DNA of 47,102 bases from Acidobacteriota bacterium (GCA_016201275.1 JACQDB010000131.1:1-47102); one strand, 5' to 3'. Positions 28,901 through 36,850 are shown, counted from the stretch's first letter. Made by a program: numbers and translations. Notes: generated from the sequence alone by a model not told the origin.

Positions 28901-29333
28901 TTTCCTGATAGTGCAGGACTTGCCGCAAACTGCCAATGGCAAGGTGAACCGCAGGGCGCTGCCTGAGCCTGAAATCGTTGCCGCCGCGCCCTCAAGACCG
29001 GCTTTTCGTGCGCCTACAACGGCGACCGAAATCGCCATTGCAGACATTTGGGCGACAGTGCTTCAACTTGAGCGTATCAGTATAGATGATGATTTCTTTG
29101 CGCTTGGCGGCGATTCTTTGAAAGCGCAGAGAGCGCTTGCGCGTATAGAGCGCGAGTTGGGATTTGCGGTTCCGATTCGCGTCGCTTTTGCAAATCCCAC
29201 GGTAGCTTTGCTGGCTGGTCATATAGACCACACCAGAAGTCTTGTAATGACCGAAGAGGACGAACTCGAAAATATCGTGGAAGGACTCTCGGACGAAGAG
29301 GTTCACGCCCTGCTCAATAGTGCGCTGCAATAG
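25992..29333 (+). CDS. Nonribosomal peptide synthetase, C-A(divergent)-PCP
   Basis: About 1113 residues. A strong AAAGGAG at 25972-25978 lies 1 bp before an in-frame GTG (25980) and 13 bp before a TTG (25992); the TTG spacing is more workable, but the start is uncertain. The C domain keeps both His but reads HHMVFDT (168-174), with Thr for the final Gly. The A domain is unusual: A3 is YTAGTTGNPKP, YGPTE is YGAVE, the region holding the substrate-binding Asp reads HESGYAALAL and has no Asp, and the A8 loop reads QVLFQG where QVKxRG is expected. YKTGDR and NGKVNRRALP remain. The PCP (LGGDSL, Ser1042) looks functional. The A domain may use a non-amino-acid substrate or be inactive, with the PCP loaded in trans. 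The E1 gene follows 29 bp later. Confidence 0.93.
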   Translation: MEFLSKEKRQLLAQTLNQARPVRHSSVGRRESLAPAPLSFAQQRLWFLHHLDPSKGHCNTPVAIKLTGALEVEVFRRTLLEVVRRQESFRTTFPLQNGEPVQVISTQATMDFQVRDLSDLAAAEREPAAKAILHEESLKPFDIAKEFCVRFRLLRLEENLHWLVLVAHHMVFDTWSMGVFSREMSAIYGALREGRRATLPELEIQYADFACWEKQAEEEGRLARQLAYWKTKLQGAPEMLPLPLDRPRKPFQGSRGKSEPFLFGESVSNAVQALGQQERSSIFMILLAAFAILLHRYGGGSDLVISSAVGNRKLSGTDGLIGCFMNTLLFRVQLAGDQSFRDLLQQIREDGLAAHEHSDVPFEQVVAALNPKRNPNYSPYSQVMLINQNAELPVFNGSGITIERLPTADRFVSQQDLTIHVRVLKGRLQGLVEYNSDIFDQSTIQRLLNHFEQLLTFAVSHLDLPISQLNVLTPLELEQVKSQSCKAGKPPLHTGFLHKEFEQQAERTPDSIAVTCEGKQLTYTELNHRANQLAQHLQKLGAKPEQRVAICLRRSPELVTALLGTLKSGAVGVVLDTDLPRPRLRAIFRETAPIAVITESQLVETLDLHNQLTFCMDSDWSALEAGGTQNLNLALAGDNLSFILYTAGTTGNPKPVMLPHKATAEAVYWLAAALGLHKTNAQEVFATHESGYAALALFAPLTTGGNLAIFSNETSSDGHLLLHSAKQAGVTTMFAAPLSWRKLLDSGEAIPEGLKVLCGGEPLTQELATDLLAQGAQVWNLYGAVESLFWPMMKPITAGEKVRIGSAIANTCAFGLDPYAQLAPIGVPCELFIGGNHLARGYLNRPELTAERFLPNPLADEPGARLYKTGDRVRYLAERQLDFLHRADQQVLFQGVPVRLGEIEAALCHHSAVSQAVVTVRATAQGNKVLVAYVVPRRNLVDASAMAKLSPQDLEEFLKMQLPDYLVPAAFLIVQDLPQTANGKVNRRALPEPEIVAAAPSRPAFRAPTTATEIAIADIWATVLQLERISIDDDFFALGGDSLKAQRALARIERELGFAVPIRVAFANPTVALLAGHIDHTRSLVMTEEDELENIVEGLSDEEVHALLNSALQ

Positions 29334-29362
29334 GCGCAGGCAACGTAACCGACGGAATCAAA

Positions 29363-31363
29363 ATGGTGCAAAATCAGCTACTGATGACCCCTGTAAAAAG
29401 AGTGGTCGAGCGCGAAACTCCTTTTGTGGAGAGCGTGGAGCGGCAAGACTGGGGCAGCGCTTTTCTGATTCGCGCCTTTGAGCAAAAGCTGCTTCGTCTG
29501 TTTTCCGAAGGCCAGTTGTTTGGCACAGTTCATACCTGCATAGGGCAGGAATTGACCGGCGTAGCCATCGCTCGTTGCCTTCAACCCGAGGATGTGATTT
29601 TCAGCAATCACCGATGCCATGGACATTACCTGGCTCGCACCGGAGATGTCGAGGGCTTGCTGGCTGAAATTATGGGACGCCAGAGCGGGATTTGCGGCGG
29701 TCGCGGCGGCAGCCAGCATCTATGCGCTCAAGGCTTCTTCAGCAACGGCATTCAGGGCGGTATTGTGCCGGTGGCGAGCGGCTTGGCGATGGCGCAAAAA
29801 CTGCGTCAAGAAGACGGCATTGCCGTGGTCTTCATCGGTGACGGTACGCTCGGCGAAGGCGCTGTCTATGAAGCCTTCAACATCGCTGCAAAGTGGCAAT
29901 TGCCGCTGGCAATTGTGCTTGAAAATAATCTCTATGCACAGAGTACGAGTCAGAGCCAGACCCTGGCAGGTGACATTGGTTTGCGCGCTGAAGCCTTCGG
30001 CATTCGCGCCTTTCAAGCTGACACCTGGGCTACGGAAAGTTTGTTTCAAACCGCTGGCAAAGCTCTAGGGTATGTTCGTCAGACCTCGCAACCGGCATTT
30101 CTGTCCATTGATACCTATCGCCTGATGGCGCATTCCAAAGGCGATGACGAGCGCAATCCCGAAGAAGTGCAACGCTACTGGTCGCTCGATCCGCTGACGC
30201 GCTTTGCCAGGGAATTCTCTGAAGAAGCAAATGATTTCCAGAAAGCCGCCGAACAGCAAATTTCTGAAGCCCTGGCACGCGCCAAAGCCGCCCCCTTTGC
30301 AACTGTCGAAGTATCGGCCTCGGTCTGCGACCTTGAAACCCTCTGGCAACCTACGAAAATCGCTGTCCGTGACCGCCTGGCCAACCGCATCTACTCGGCT
30401 CTGGGCGACAATATGGAGCGCGACGAGCGCATCATTTGCATAGGCGAGGATATAGAGGCTCCTTACGGCGGCGCCTTCAAAGTCACCAAAGATTTGAGCC
30501 AGCGTTTTCCGGGACGCGTACGCAACACACCGATTAGCGAAAGCGCCATTGTCGGTCTGGCGAATGGGCTGGCAATGGCAGGTTACAGACCTGTCGTCGA
30601 AATTATGTTCGGCGATTTCCTGACTCTGGCTGCCGACCAAATCATCAATCATGCAGCCAAGTTCCGTTATATGTACAACGAACAGGTATCTATTCCGGTT
30701 ATCATACGCACGCCTATGGGCGGCAAGCGCGGCTACGGGCCGACGCATAGCCAGTGTCTGGAAAAACATTTCTTCGGCATCCCCGACACGCGTGTTCTGG
30801 CTTTGCATCATCGTTACGATCCGGCGCGAATTTATGACCGCTTGTTTGCTACCCTTGATTGTCCTGCCTTGGTGATTGAGAACAAAATTCTCTATGGCGA
30901 ATTTATTTCGGAAGATGCGCCTGAAGGTTTTGTTTGGGAAAACACGGACGGCGATTTTCCCACTTCGCGCCTGCGTCCGCACGCCACACCAGACGTTACG
31001 ATTGTTTGTTACGGCGGTATGCTCCTTGATGTCGAGCGGGCTGTTGACCGGCTCTTCGAAGATCATGAAATCGTTGCCGAAGTCATCTGTCCTGTTGAGT
31101 TGTATCCTTTACGCATCGCGCCGATTCTGGCATCGGTAGAATCGTCTCGCCGTCTGGTCGTCGTCGAAGAAGGGCAACTGTTTTCCGGGTTTGGCGCCGA
31201 ATTGTTGGCGGCGATTCACGAACGCGCCCCTGGGTTGCTAACGATGGCAAAGCGCCTTGGCCCGCCGCCGTCTCCTAACCCGGCAGCCAAGCCTGCCGAA
31301 CTGAAGATGCTGCCGACAACCGATTCTATAATCAGCAGTATTGTTGAGGTGATCTGTGGCTGA
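29363..31363 (+). CDS. 2-oxoacid dehydrogenase E1, fused alpha and beta subunits
   Basis: The 666 residues hold both halves of a thiamine-diphosphate-dependent E1, which decarboxylates a 2-oxoacid and passes the acyl group to a lipoyl domain. The alpha half has HRCHGHYLA, GGRGGSQHL and the ThDP motif GDGTLGEGA...NN (from about residue 160). The beta half begins near residue 333 (RDRLANRIYSAL) and carries GEDIEAPYGG and the typical FGDF and RTPMGG segments. Fused or separate, such E1s belong to pyruvate, acetoin or branched-chain complexes; sequence alone does not tell me the substrate. It begins 29 bp after an NRPS gene and overlaps the E2 gene by 8 bp, so it is tied to the biosynthetic operon rather than a housekeeping PDH locus. 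No E3 gene is present. Confidence 0.9.
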   Translation: MVQNQLLMTPVKRVVERETPFVESVERQDWGSAFLIRAFEQKLLRLFSEGQLFGTVHTCIGQELTGVAIARCLQPEDVIFSNHRCHGHYLARTGDVEGLLAEIMGRQSGICGGRGGSQHLCAQGFFSNGIQGGIVPVASGLAMAQKLRQEDGIAVVFIGDGTLGEGAVYEAFNIAAKWQLPLAIVLENNLYAQSTSQSQTLAGDIGLRAEAFGIRAFQADTWATESLFQTAGKALGYVRQTSQPAFLSIDTYRLMAHSKGDDERNPEEVQRYWSLDPLTRFAREFSEEANDFQKAAEQQISEALARAKAAPFATVEVSASVCDLETLWQPTKIAVRDRLANRIYSALGDNMERDERIICIGEDIEAPYGGAFKVTKDLSQRFPGRVRNTPISESAIVGLANGLAMAGYRPVVEIMFGDFLTLAADQIINHAAKFRYMYNEQVSIPVIIRTPMGGKRGYGPTHSQCLEKHFFGIPDTRVLALHHRYDPARIYDRLFATLDCPALVIENKILYGEFISEDAPEGFVWENTDGDFPTSRLRPHATPDVTIVCYGGMLLDVERAVDRLFEDHEIVAEVICPVELYPLRIAPILASVESSRRLVVVEEGQLFSGFGAELLAAIHERAPGLLTMAKRLGPPPSPNPAAKPAELKMLPTTDSIISSIVEVICG

Positions 31364-32606
31364 GCCGATAGCGATTCGGGTGCCGAAGGAAACCGTCAGT
31401 GACGAAACGGTTCTCGTCATCAACTGGCTGGTGCCAAACGGCGCATTTGTCACTCAGGATGAACCCTTAGTGGAAGTCGAAACCAGTAAAGCGTTGCTGG
31501 AAATTCAGGCAACATCGGCGGGCTATCTCTGGCAATGTTACAAAGCTGGTGATGAGGTAGCCGTCGGAGCGCCCATCTGTTTTATCACGGACAATGTGCA
31601 ATCACCTCTATTAAATGATTCCGAGTGCGACCATACGGTTGAGCCGGTCTCGGAGGTCGCGGCGTCCGCGCCTGCGCGCTTGACGCTACAAGCCAGGCAG
31701 ATGGCAAAAGAATTAGGCATAGACATCAACACTTTTCAAAACGGCAGCCTGATTCGTAGCCGTGACCTGCTGGTGAGATCGAGTCAGCCGACTCCAGACA
31801 AGCCCTGTCCTTCGGCAACGCAACCGGCTGCTCCCGCCGTTGCAGGCTTGGCTTTGCAATGGGAAAATCTGCCGAAGCGAAAAACGGCAGAAGCGCGACG
31901 GCTTGCCAACGGACAAACGGCAACGGTTTCAAGCTTTGTGACCATGCCTTGTTCGCTAGCCCAGCAGCGCGCAAATTTCGCCGCTCATAAGGCAGAGGTT
32001 TCATTCTCTGCGTTCCTCATTTTTGAGGTAGCGCGGCTGCTGCGTAAATATCCTGTATTCAACTCTGTGTACTGGCAAGGTAAGATAGGGCTATATGAAA
32101 AGGTGAACATCGGCTGGGCTTTGGATGATGGCGAAGGCTTGGTGGTCCCTGTAATTTTTGATGCTGATGACAAAACACTCGATGACATTCAAGCCGAAAT
32201 GGAACGCCACAGCGCGGCTTATGTGCGCCAGCGGCTATCGGCGAAAGACCTTGCAGGGGCTACGTTCACGATTTCTGATCTTTCCGGCAAAGGCGTTTCG
32301 ATGTTTATGCCGCTAATCAGCGAGGGGCAATCTTCAATATTGGGCATAGGCGTAGATTTGCTGACTCTGGCATTCGATCACCAGCTTGCCGAAGGACACA
32401 CAGCCGCACGGTTTCTTAAAGAGTTGAGCGCGCGCTTGAGCGAGTACAACCAGACAGCCAACGAGAATAAGAGACAACAATCCGAATTGTCCTGTGCCTA
32501 CTGCGGCTCAGGGGTTAGTGAATTGCAAGCCAACAAATCATTTCTGCTGGTTTGCCAGACGCCTGCCCGGGCCTACGTTTGCAGTCTTTGTTTAACCAAT
32601 TATTGA
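31356..32606 (+). CDS. 2-oxoacid dehydrogenase E2 (dihydrolipoamide acyltransferase) with Cys-rich tail
   Basis: The 416-residue frame starts at a GTG overlapping the E1 stop by 8 bp, with GAGGTGA just upstream. The N-terminal lipoyl domain carries the modifiable Lys45 in ETSKALLEI. A short peripheral-subunit-binding-like segment (ARQMAKELGID) follows, then the acyltransferase core, which moves the acyl group to CoA or another thiol. The catalytic DHRxxDG motif reads DHQLAEG: His342 stays, Asp is Glu. The last ~37 residues are foreign to normal E2s: CAYCG, then a lone Cys, then CSLC, resembling a zinc ribbon or knuckle. Together with E1 upstream and a lipoyl synthase gene 17 bp downstream this is a self-contained lipoyl-dependent acyl-transfer set. 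An acyl carrier protein or CoA could be the acceptor. Confidence 0.9.
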   Translation: MAEPIAIRVPKETVSDETVLVINWLVPNGAFVTQDEPLVEVETSKALLEIQATSAGYLWQCYKAGDEVAVGAPICFITDNVQSPLLNDSECDHTVEPVSEVAASAPARLTLQARQMAKELGIDINTFQNGSLIRSRDLLVRSSQPTPDKPCPSATQPAAPAVAGLALQWENLPKRKTAEARRLANGQTATVSSFVTMPCSLAQQRANFAAHKAEVSFSAFLIFEVARLLRKYPVFNSVYWQGKIGLYEKVNIGWALDDGEGLVVPVIFDADDKTLDDIQAEMERHSAAYVRQRLSAKDLAGATFTISDLSGKGVSMFMPLISEGQSSILGIGVDLLTLAFDHQLAEGHTAARFLKELSARLSEYNQTANENKRQQSELSCAYCGSGVSELQANKSFLLVCQTPARAYVCSLCLTNY

Positions 32607-32623
32607 CCCCTGGACATCAACAC

Positions 32624-33607
32624 ATGAATAAACTCAGGCAAAACTTGCCGAAGCCGAGTTGGTTGAAAGTGAAGTTGCAAATTGGCAGCGACTTTGAGCA
32701 GGTGCGACAGATGGTTGCTGACTTGCGTCTGCACACCATCTGTCAGGAAGCCCATTGCCCCAATATTTATGAGTGCTGGTCGAACCGCACAGCAACTTTT
32801 ATGATTCTCGGCGATGTCTGTACCCGTCGCTGCGGTTTTTGCGCGGTAACCAAAGGAACTCCTGTTGCCGTTGACCCTGATGAACCAAAGCATCTCGCGG
32901 AAGCTGTCCGCAAGCTCAACCTCCAACACGCAGTAATCACTTCAGTCAATCGCGATGAGCTTGCCGACGGCGGGGCTTTTCATTTCGCCGCGACGATTGA
33001 GGCGGTGCGGGCGCTCAATCCTGAGTGTCGAATCGAAGTGTTAATTCCGGATTTTTGTGGCAATCAAGCAGCCCTCAAGACCGTTTTGCAGGCTCGCCCG
33101 GACATCCTCAATCACAATACAGAGACGGTACGCCGTCTCTATCCTCGGGTGCGTCCCAATGGTCGTTATCAGTGGACTATGGATTTGATGGCTTTTGCGG
33201 CGCAACGGCGCGAACAGGAAAAAACAGGTATGCTAACCAAGTCAGGCGTTATGCTTGGTCTGGGTGAAAGCGATGAGGAAATCATCGAAATGATGGAGGA
33301 TTTACGGCACGTTTCCTGTGACATCCTGACGCTCGGTCAGTACCTGCAACCTGCACCGAATCGCTTACCCGTCGAAAAATATTATACACCAGACGAATTT
33401 GCCCGCTTTCGGCGCCTGGGGCTTGAGATGGGTTTTCGTTATGTTGAATCAGGTCCCTTTGTACGGTCGAGCTATCACGCGCACGCGCACCGCCCACAGA
33501 ACCCAGACGCGCTCTCAAGACCGACTACAGCAGTTGCTCCCGTCGGCGCCAGGCAATTGCGGGTGTTGAATTCGACGGTGCCCGAAAGGGTCCCCGTTTC
33601 GCCTTAA
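32624..33607 (+). CDS. lipA: Lipoyl synthase (radical SAM)
   Basis: A 327-residue protein from the ATG at 32624, 17 bp after the E2 stop; an earlier in-frame start at 32552 would overlap E2 and adds no family sequence. LipA inserts two sulfurs into octanoyl-lysine on lipoyl domains. Both iron-sulfur clusters are visible: the auxiliary cluster in CQEAHCPNIYEC and the radical SAM cluster in CTRRCGFC. SVNRDEL and the C-terminal GPFVRSSYHA Ser motif that ligates the auxiliary cluster are also present. A lipA gene is normally housekeeping; here it sits directly behind E2, so it probably serves this complex. No octanoyltransferase (LipB) is adjacent. Confidence 0.95.
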   Translation: MNKLRQNLPKPSWLKVKLQIGSDFEQVRQMVADLRLHTICQEAHCPNIYECWSNRTATFMILGDVCTRRCGFCAVTKGTPVAVDPDEPKHLAEAVRKLNLQHAVITSVNRDELADGGAFHFAATIEAVRALNPECRIEVLIPDFCGNQAALKTVLQARPDILNHNTETVRRLYPRVRPNGRYQWTMDLMAFAAQRREQEKTGMLTKSGVMLGLGESDEEIIEMMEDLRHVSCDILTLGQYLQPAPNRLPVEKYYTPDEFARFRRLGLEMGFRYVESGPFVRSSYHAHAHRPQNPDALSRPTTAVAPVGARQLRVLNSTVPERVPVSP

Positions 33608-33818
33608 CTTTTATTGTGCTCTGTGCGATTCGATAATTGATTGGCTGCCGATTGCTAAACATTCACCTGGGCTGTGGGAGAAAAAATACGATAATTGTTC
33701 AGGCGCTGCATTCCTGGAAATTATCAGGTTCAATCGGAAAACTTTACTCACTGGTGACAAGAACAGCCCTTGCACTGGTTCACACCTCTTTCATCAAACC
33801 ACATAGGAGTTAGAAACC

Positions 33819-34865
33819 ATGCTTATCGTCATGAAGGCTGATGCCACAGAAAGCGAAAGTCGGGGGGTCGTCAGGGTTATTCAAGATTTAGGGTACCGCG
33901 CTCATCCGATGCCCGGCGCTACACGCACCGCCATAGGCATCACTGGCAATCAAGTCGTGCTCGATACGACACACTTTGAGAATCTACCCGGCGTTGCTGA
34001 AGCCATTCGCGTCAGCAAACCTTACAAACTGATCTCTCTTGATATGCGTCCTGAGAAAACCATCGTTCAGGTCGGCAATGCCACCATAGGCGGAGATGAA
34101 CTGGCAATCATTGCAGGACCTTGTGCAATCGAGAGCCGCGAACAGGCGTTTGCCGTTGCCGAAGCCGTGGCAAGAAGCGGGGCGCGCTTGTTTCGCGGCG
34201 GCGCTTTCAAGCCGCGCACCTCGCCTTATGCGTTTCAAGGGCTTGGCGAAGAAGGCTTGAAGATTCTATCCGAGGTGCGGGAGATCTACGATTTGAACAT
34301 CGTCACTGAAGCCCTCGATGAATACGGCGTTGATTTAATCGAACGCTACGGCGACATGATACAGATAGGGGCGCGCAATATGCAGAATTTTTCATTGCTG
34401 CGGCGCGCGGGTCGTTCCCACTTGCCAGTATTATTGAAGCGTGGCTTGTCGGCAACCTTGGATGAATGGTTGCTGGCTGCCGAGTACATCATGATTGAAG
34501 GAAATTATCAGGTGGTTTTGTGCGAACGCGGGGTGCGAACCTTTGCCCAGCATACGCGCAACACTTTGGATCTGGCAGCCGTTCCTGCGGTGCGACAGGT
34601 TTCGCACCTGCCTGTCGTAATAGACCCTTCGCACGGGACCGGCAAAAATTATATGGTGACACCGCTGGCGCTGGCGGGCGTTGCCGTGGGTGCAGACGGT
34701 TTGATTATCGAAGTGCATAATCAACCGGAGCGCGCGCTGTCTGATGGCGCTCAATCGCTAACTCTGGAACAGTACAATCAATTGGTTTACGAGGTGAAAT
34801 CCATACACCGAGTCATTGCCCCTTTGAGCGATGTTTTCAGCCCTGCTTTGGCTTACCAAATTTGA
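33819..34865 (+). CDS. aroF: 3-deoxy-D-arabino-heptulosonate 7-phosphate (DAHP) synthase, type I beta
   Basis: A 348-residue enzyme that condenses phosphoenolpyruvate with erythrose 4-phosphate as the first step of the shikimate pathway. The N-terminal ~90 residues ([11 protein letters not shown]...) form the ferredoxin-like regulatory domain of the Thermotoga-type enzyme, followed by the barrel with [32 protein letters not shown] and IDPSHGTG, which carry PEP- and metal-binding residues. AGGAG lies 10 bp before the ATG. It follows lipA after a 211-bp gap and precedes the MbtH gene by 93 bp. A dedicated copy in a biosynthetic locus usually signals raised demand for aromatic precursors, which fits the halogenase and a possible aryl-2-oxoacid feeding E1. 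The regulatory domain may still allow feedback by aromatic amino acids. Confidence 0.93.
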   Translation: MLIVMKADATESESRGVVRVIQDLGYRAHPMPGATRTAIGITGNQVVLDTTHFENLPGVAEAIRVSKPYKLISLDMRPEKTIVQVGNATIGGDELAIIAGPCAIESREQAFAVAEAVARSGARLFRGGAFKPRTSPYAFQGLGEEGLKILSEVREIYDLNIVTEALDEYGVDLIERYGDMIQIGARNMQNFSLLRRAGRSHLPVLLKRGLSATLDEWLLAAEYIMIEGNYQVVLCERGVRTFAQHTRNTLDLAAVPAVRQVSHLPVVIDPSHGTGKNYMVTPLALAGVAVGADGLIIEVHNQPERALSDGAQSLTLEQYNQLVYEVKSIHRVIAPLSDVFSPALAYQI

Positions 34866-34958
34866 TGTTGACGGATTTTGTTGCGCCCTAAGGCGTCAAC
34901 GATTCCGGACTTGTGCCGCGCCAACATCGGAAACCATATTCAACAAGGAGAGTGAAAA

Positions 34959-35558
34959 ATGAGTTGGAATGATTCTGAGAAAGAAGACACTACGATTTAC
35001 AAAGTTGTAGTCAACCACGAAGAACAATATTCGATATGGCCTGAATACAAAGAAAATCCCCTCGGTTGGAGAGATGCCGGAATGGCAGGTAATAAAGTTG
35101 AAGTTCTGGCTTACATCAAAGAGGTCTGGACAGATATGAGACCTCTTAGTCTGAAAAAGAAGATGGAAGAACTGGCTAACAATCCGCCGCCAGTGCTGCC
35201 AACTGCCGATAGACCGCGAGAAAAAAGTTTGGTTGACAGACTTTGCGAGGGCGTCCATGAGGTGGAAGCAGACCTGCGCCCGGAACCCTCAGCGCAAGGC
35301 TTGAAAGACGCCATAGACCGCAATTATGTGCATATCAAATTCACCCAGACAAAAGGCACGACCGTGCTGGGCGTGAGGCTTGACCGCGAAACTTGCGATT
35401 TCAGCGAAGCAGATTTCGCAAATGGCACGGGCACGGTTCATTTTGAGGGAAATCTGACATTGGATTTTGTCAAAGTCCGGTGCATTGCCGATATAGACTT
35501 GAAAACCTTTTCAGGAATCGGCTACCTCGTTAAAGCTGAAGCGAAAGTAGCGGCGTAA
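34959..35558 (+). CDS. MbtH-like protein fused to an unknown C-terminal domain
   Basis: MbtH proteins are about 70 residues, bind NRPS A domains and support their folding and activity. Here residues 1 to about 70 hold the full signature: [14 protein letters not shown], and [11 protein letters not shown]. The frame then continues to 199 residues: a Pro-rich linker and a ~110-residue domain (from about [11 protein letters not shown] to the end), predicted rich in beta strands, that I do not recognise. AAGGAG lies 9 bp before the ATG. It sits in the NRPS locus between DAHP synthase and an ABC ATPase. The first domain call is firm; the second could be a binding or targeting module for a partner enzyme. 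A stray fusion by stop loss is unlikely because the tail reads as an ordered protein sequence. Confidence 0.9.
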   Translation: MSWNDSEKEDTTIYKVVVNHEEQYSIWPEYKENPLGWRDAGMAGNKVEVLAYIKEVWTDMRPLSLKKKMEELANNPPPVLPTADRPREKSLVDRLCEGVHEVEADLRPEPSAQGLKDAIDRNYVHIKFTQTKGTTVLGVRLDRETCDFSEADFANGTGTVHFEGNLTLDFVKVRCIADIDLKTFSGIGYLVKAEAKVAA

Positions 35559-35638
35559 ATTCTCATCATTGCAGGAGCTTGAAACCCGGAGGCTCCCTTT
35601 GCAAACGCTGCTGACCAGGCACGGGAAAAGGAGAAAAC

Positions 35639-36382
35639 ATGAGTACCTTCGATCAACCATTAATTAGTTTAGAAGCCGTAAGCAAGCTGTTTGTCACCGA
35701 CGAGGTGGAAACCCATGCGGTGTCGAATATACACCTCGAAATCAATCGCGGAGAGTTCGTGGCAATTGCCGGTCCGTCCGGTTGCGGGAAATCTACGCTG
35801 CTGTCAATACTGGGACTGCTGGATTCGCCAACAGAGGGCATATACTACTTGAAAGGCAAACCCGTTTCTGATTTGTCTGCGGCAGAACGAGCGCGCATCA
35901 GAAATCGCGAAGTGGGATTTATCTTTCAAAGTTTTAATCTGATTGGCGACCTTACGGTTTATGAGAATGTGGAATTACCGCTCACCTATAGAGGCTTGAA
36001 ACCTTCTGAGCGCAAGCAAAGAGTCAACGCCGCTCTCGAAAAAGTTGAAATGTTGCATCGCGCCAGACATTTGCCCGGGCAGCTTTCCGGCGGACAACAG
36101 CAAAGAGTCGCAGTGGCGCGTGCCGTAGCTGGCGACCCTTCTATCATTCTGGCAGATGAGCCGACGGGGAATCTGGACTCGACCAACGGGGAATCGGTCA
36201 TGGAATTGTTGCGAACCCTTCACCAACAAGGCACGACTATTTGTATGGTGACGCATGACGCTCGTTTCTTGGCTCATGCACAACGCAGCATACACTTGTT
36301 TGACGGGCATCTGATTGAAGAATCTACGCCTTCACAGATAGAGCGGGAATTTAGCTCTCCGCTTTATCAGTCAGCTCTTTAA
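35639..36382 (+). CDS. ABC transporter ATP-binding protein (MacB/LolD type)
   Basis: A 247-residue nucleotide-binding subunit with Walker [11 protein letters not shown]-loop FIFQSFN, signature LSGGQQQR, Walker [13 protein letters not shown] and H-loop THD. The sequence is of the LolD/MacB family, whose members pair with FtsX-like permeases to extrude lipoproteins, peptides or antibiotics. AAAAGGAG precedes the ATG. No permease or periplasmic adaptor follows; the next 470 bp are non-coding. It closes the biosynthetic locus and could power product export together with a permease encoded elsewhere, but that link rests only on position. Confidence 0.92.
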   Translation: MSTFDQPLISLEAVSKLFVTDEVETHAVSNIHLEINRGEFVAIAGPSGCGKSTLLSILGLLDSPTEGIYYLKGKPVSDLSAAERARIRNREVGFIFQSFNLIGDLTVYENVELPLTYRGLKPSERKQRVNAALEKVEMLHRARHLPGQLSGGQQQRVAVARAVAGDPSIILADEPTGNLDSTNGESVMELLRTLHQQGTTICMVTHDARFLAHAQRSIHLFDGHLIEESTPSQIEREFSSPLYQSAL

Positions 36383-36573
36383 CCCTTCAAAGTTGGTTAC
36401 CTATCCAGTAGATAGCGGCTTGCTGATGAACCCATCGGCAAACTGTTTTGACAGGCAAGACAGTGGTTATCTACAGGGGCGAGGAAGCTCTTGGTTAATG
36501 GCAGTAGGTTTAGAAGCGACCCGGTAGAGCTACAAGCTTAAGCGTGGGCGTTTTTCACGAAAGCCCTCCTCTC

Positions 36574-36731
36574 TAACTTAATGCTCTTGGTCTATAGGCT
36601 AATGGCATGAAGTTAAGGCGTGGCAAAAATGTCCAACAAACTTCAGTTTGTTGAAATGCCAGAGAATCAAGCCCTTCGACAAACTGAAGTTTGTCGGACT
36701 TTGCTTAACTTAATGCTCTTGGTCTATAGGC
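36574..36731. repeat. 26-bp direct repeat flanking a palindromic element
   Basis: The copies at 36574-36599 and 36706-36731 are identical over 26 bp and begin TAACTTAATGCTC. The 106 bp between them include a REPIN-like element. This could be a tandem duplication or a duplication made when the element inserted. Confidence 0.8.
36632..36698. repeat. REPIN-like inverted pair of palindromic cores
   Basis: The left arm 36632-36654 and right arm 36676-36698 match as reverse complements at 21 of 23 positions. Each arm is itself nearly palindromic around AACAAACT...AGTTTGTT. The layout is the same as the 16.8 kb element, with a different core sequence. Confidence 0.75.
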
Positions 36732-36837
36732 GCTTATGTCGTGAGACCTGCTTGCCAGTCCGCCGTTGCTTTTTCTCCCTGATCATTGGCAGGCCGCTAT
36801 CAATCTTTGATCTCACTCGTCTCCGACAAACCTTCTC

Positions 36838-36845
36838 AAAGGAGG
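36838..36845 (+). promoter_or_regulatory. Ribosome binding site deciding a start
   Basis: AAAGGAGG lies 5 bp before the ATG at 36851. It identifies that ATG, which begins a clean signal peptide, as the start rather than the upstream in-frame start at 36620. Confidence 0.85.
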
Positions 36846-36850
36846 CTAAT

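Larger units (their letters stand above)
36383..36850. other. Intergenic region with repeats
   Basis: No gene is evident. The stretch holds a 26-bp direct repeat and the REPIN-like inverted pair listed separately, and ends in a strong Shine-Dalgarno for the next gene. An in-frame start at 36620 exists for that gene but would translate the repeat element, so I reject it. Confidence 0.6.

Noticed and set aside
30065-31066. 333-codon minus-strand frame opposite the E1 gene
   Set aside because: Shadow of the E1 coding sequence; low-information protein with no recognisable domain.
36620-36850. N-terminal extension of the LolA-like protein
   Set aside because: It translates the REPIN element and hides the signal peptide; the strong Shine-Dalgarno at 36838 marks the real start.
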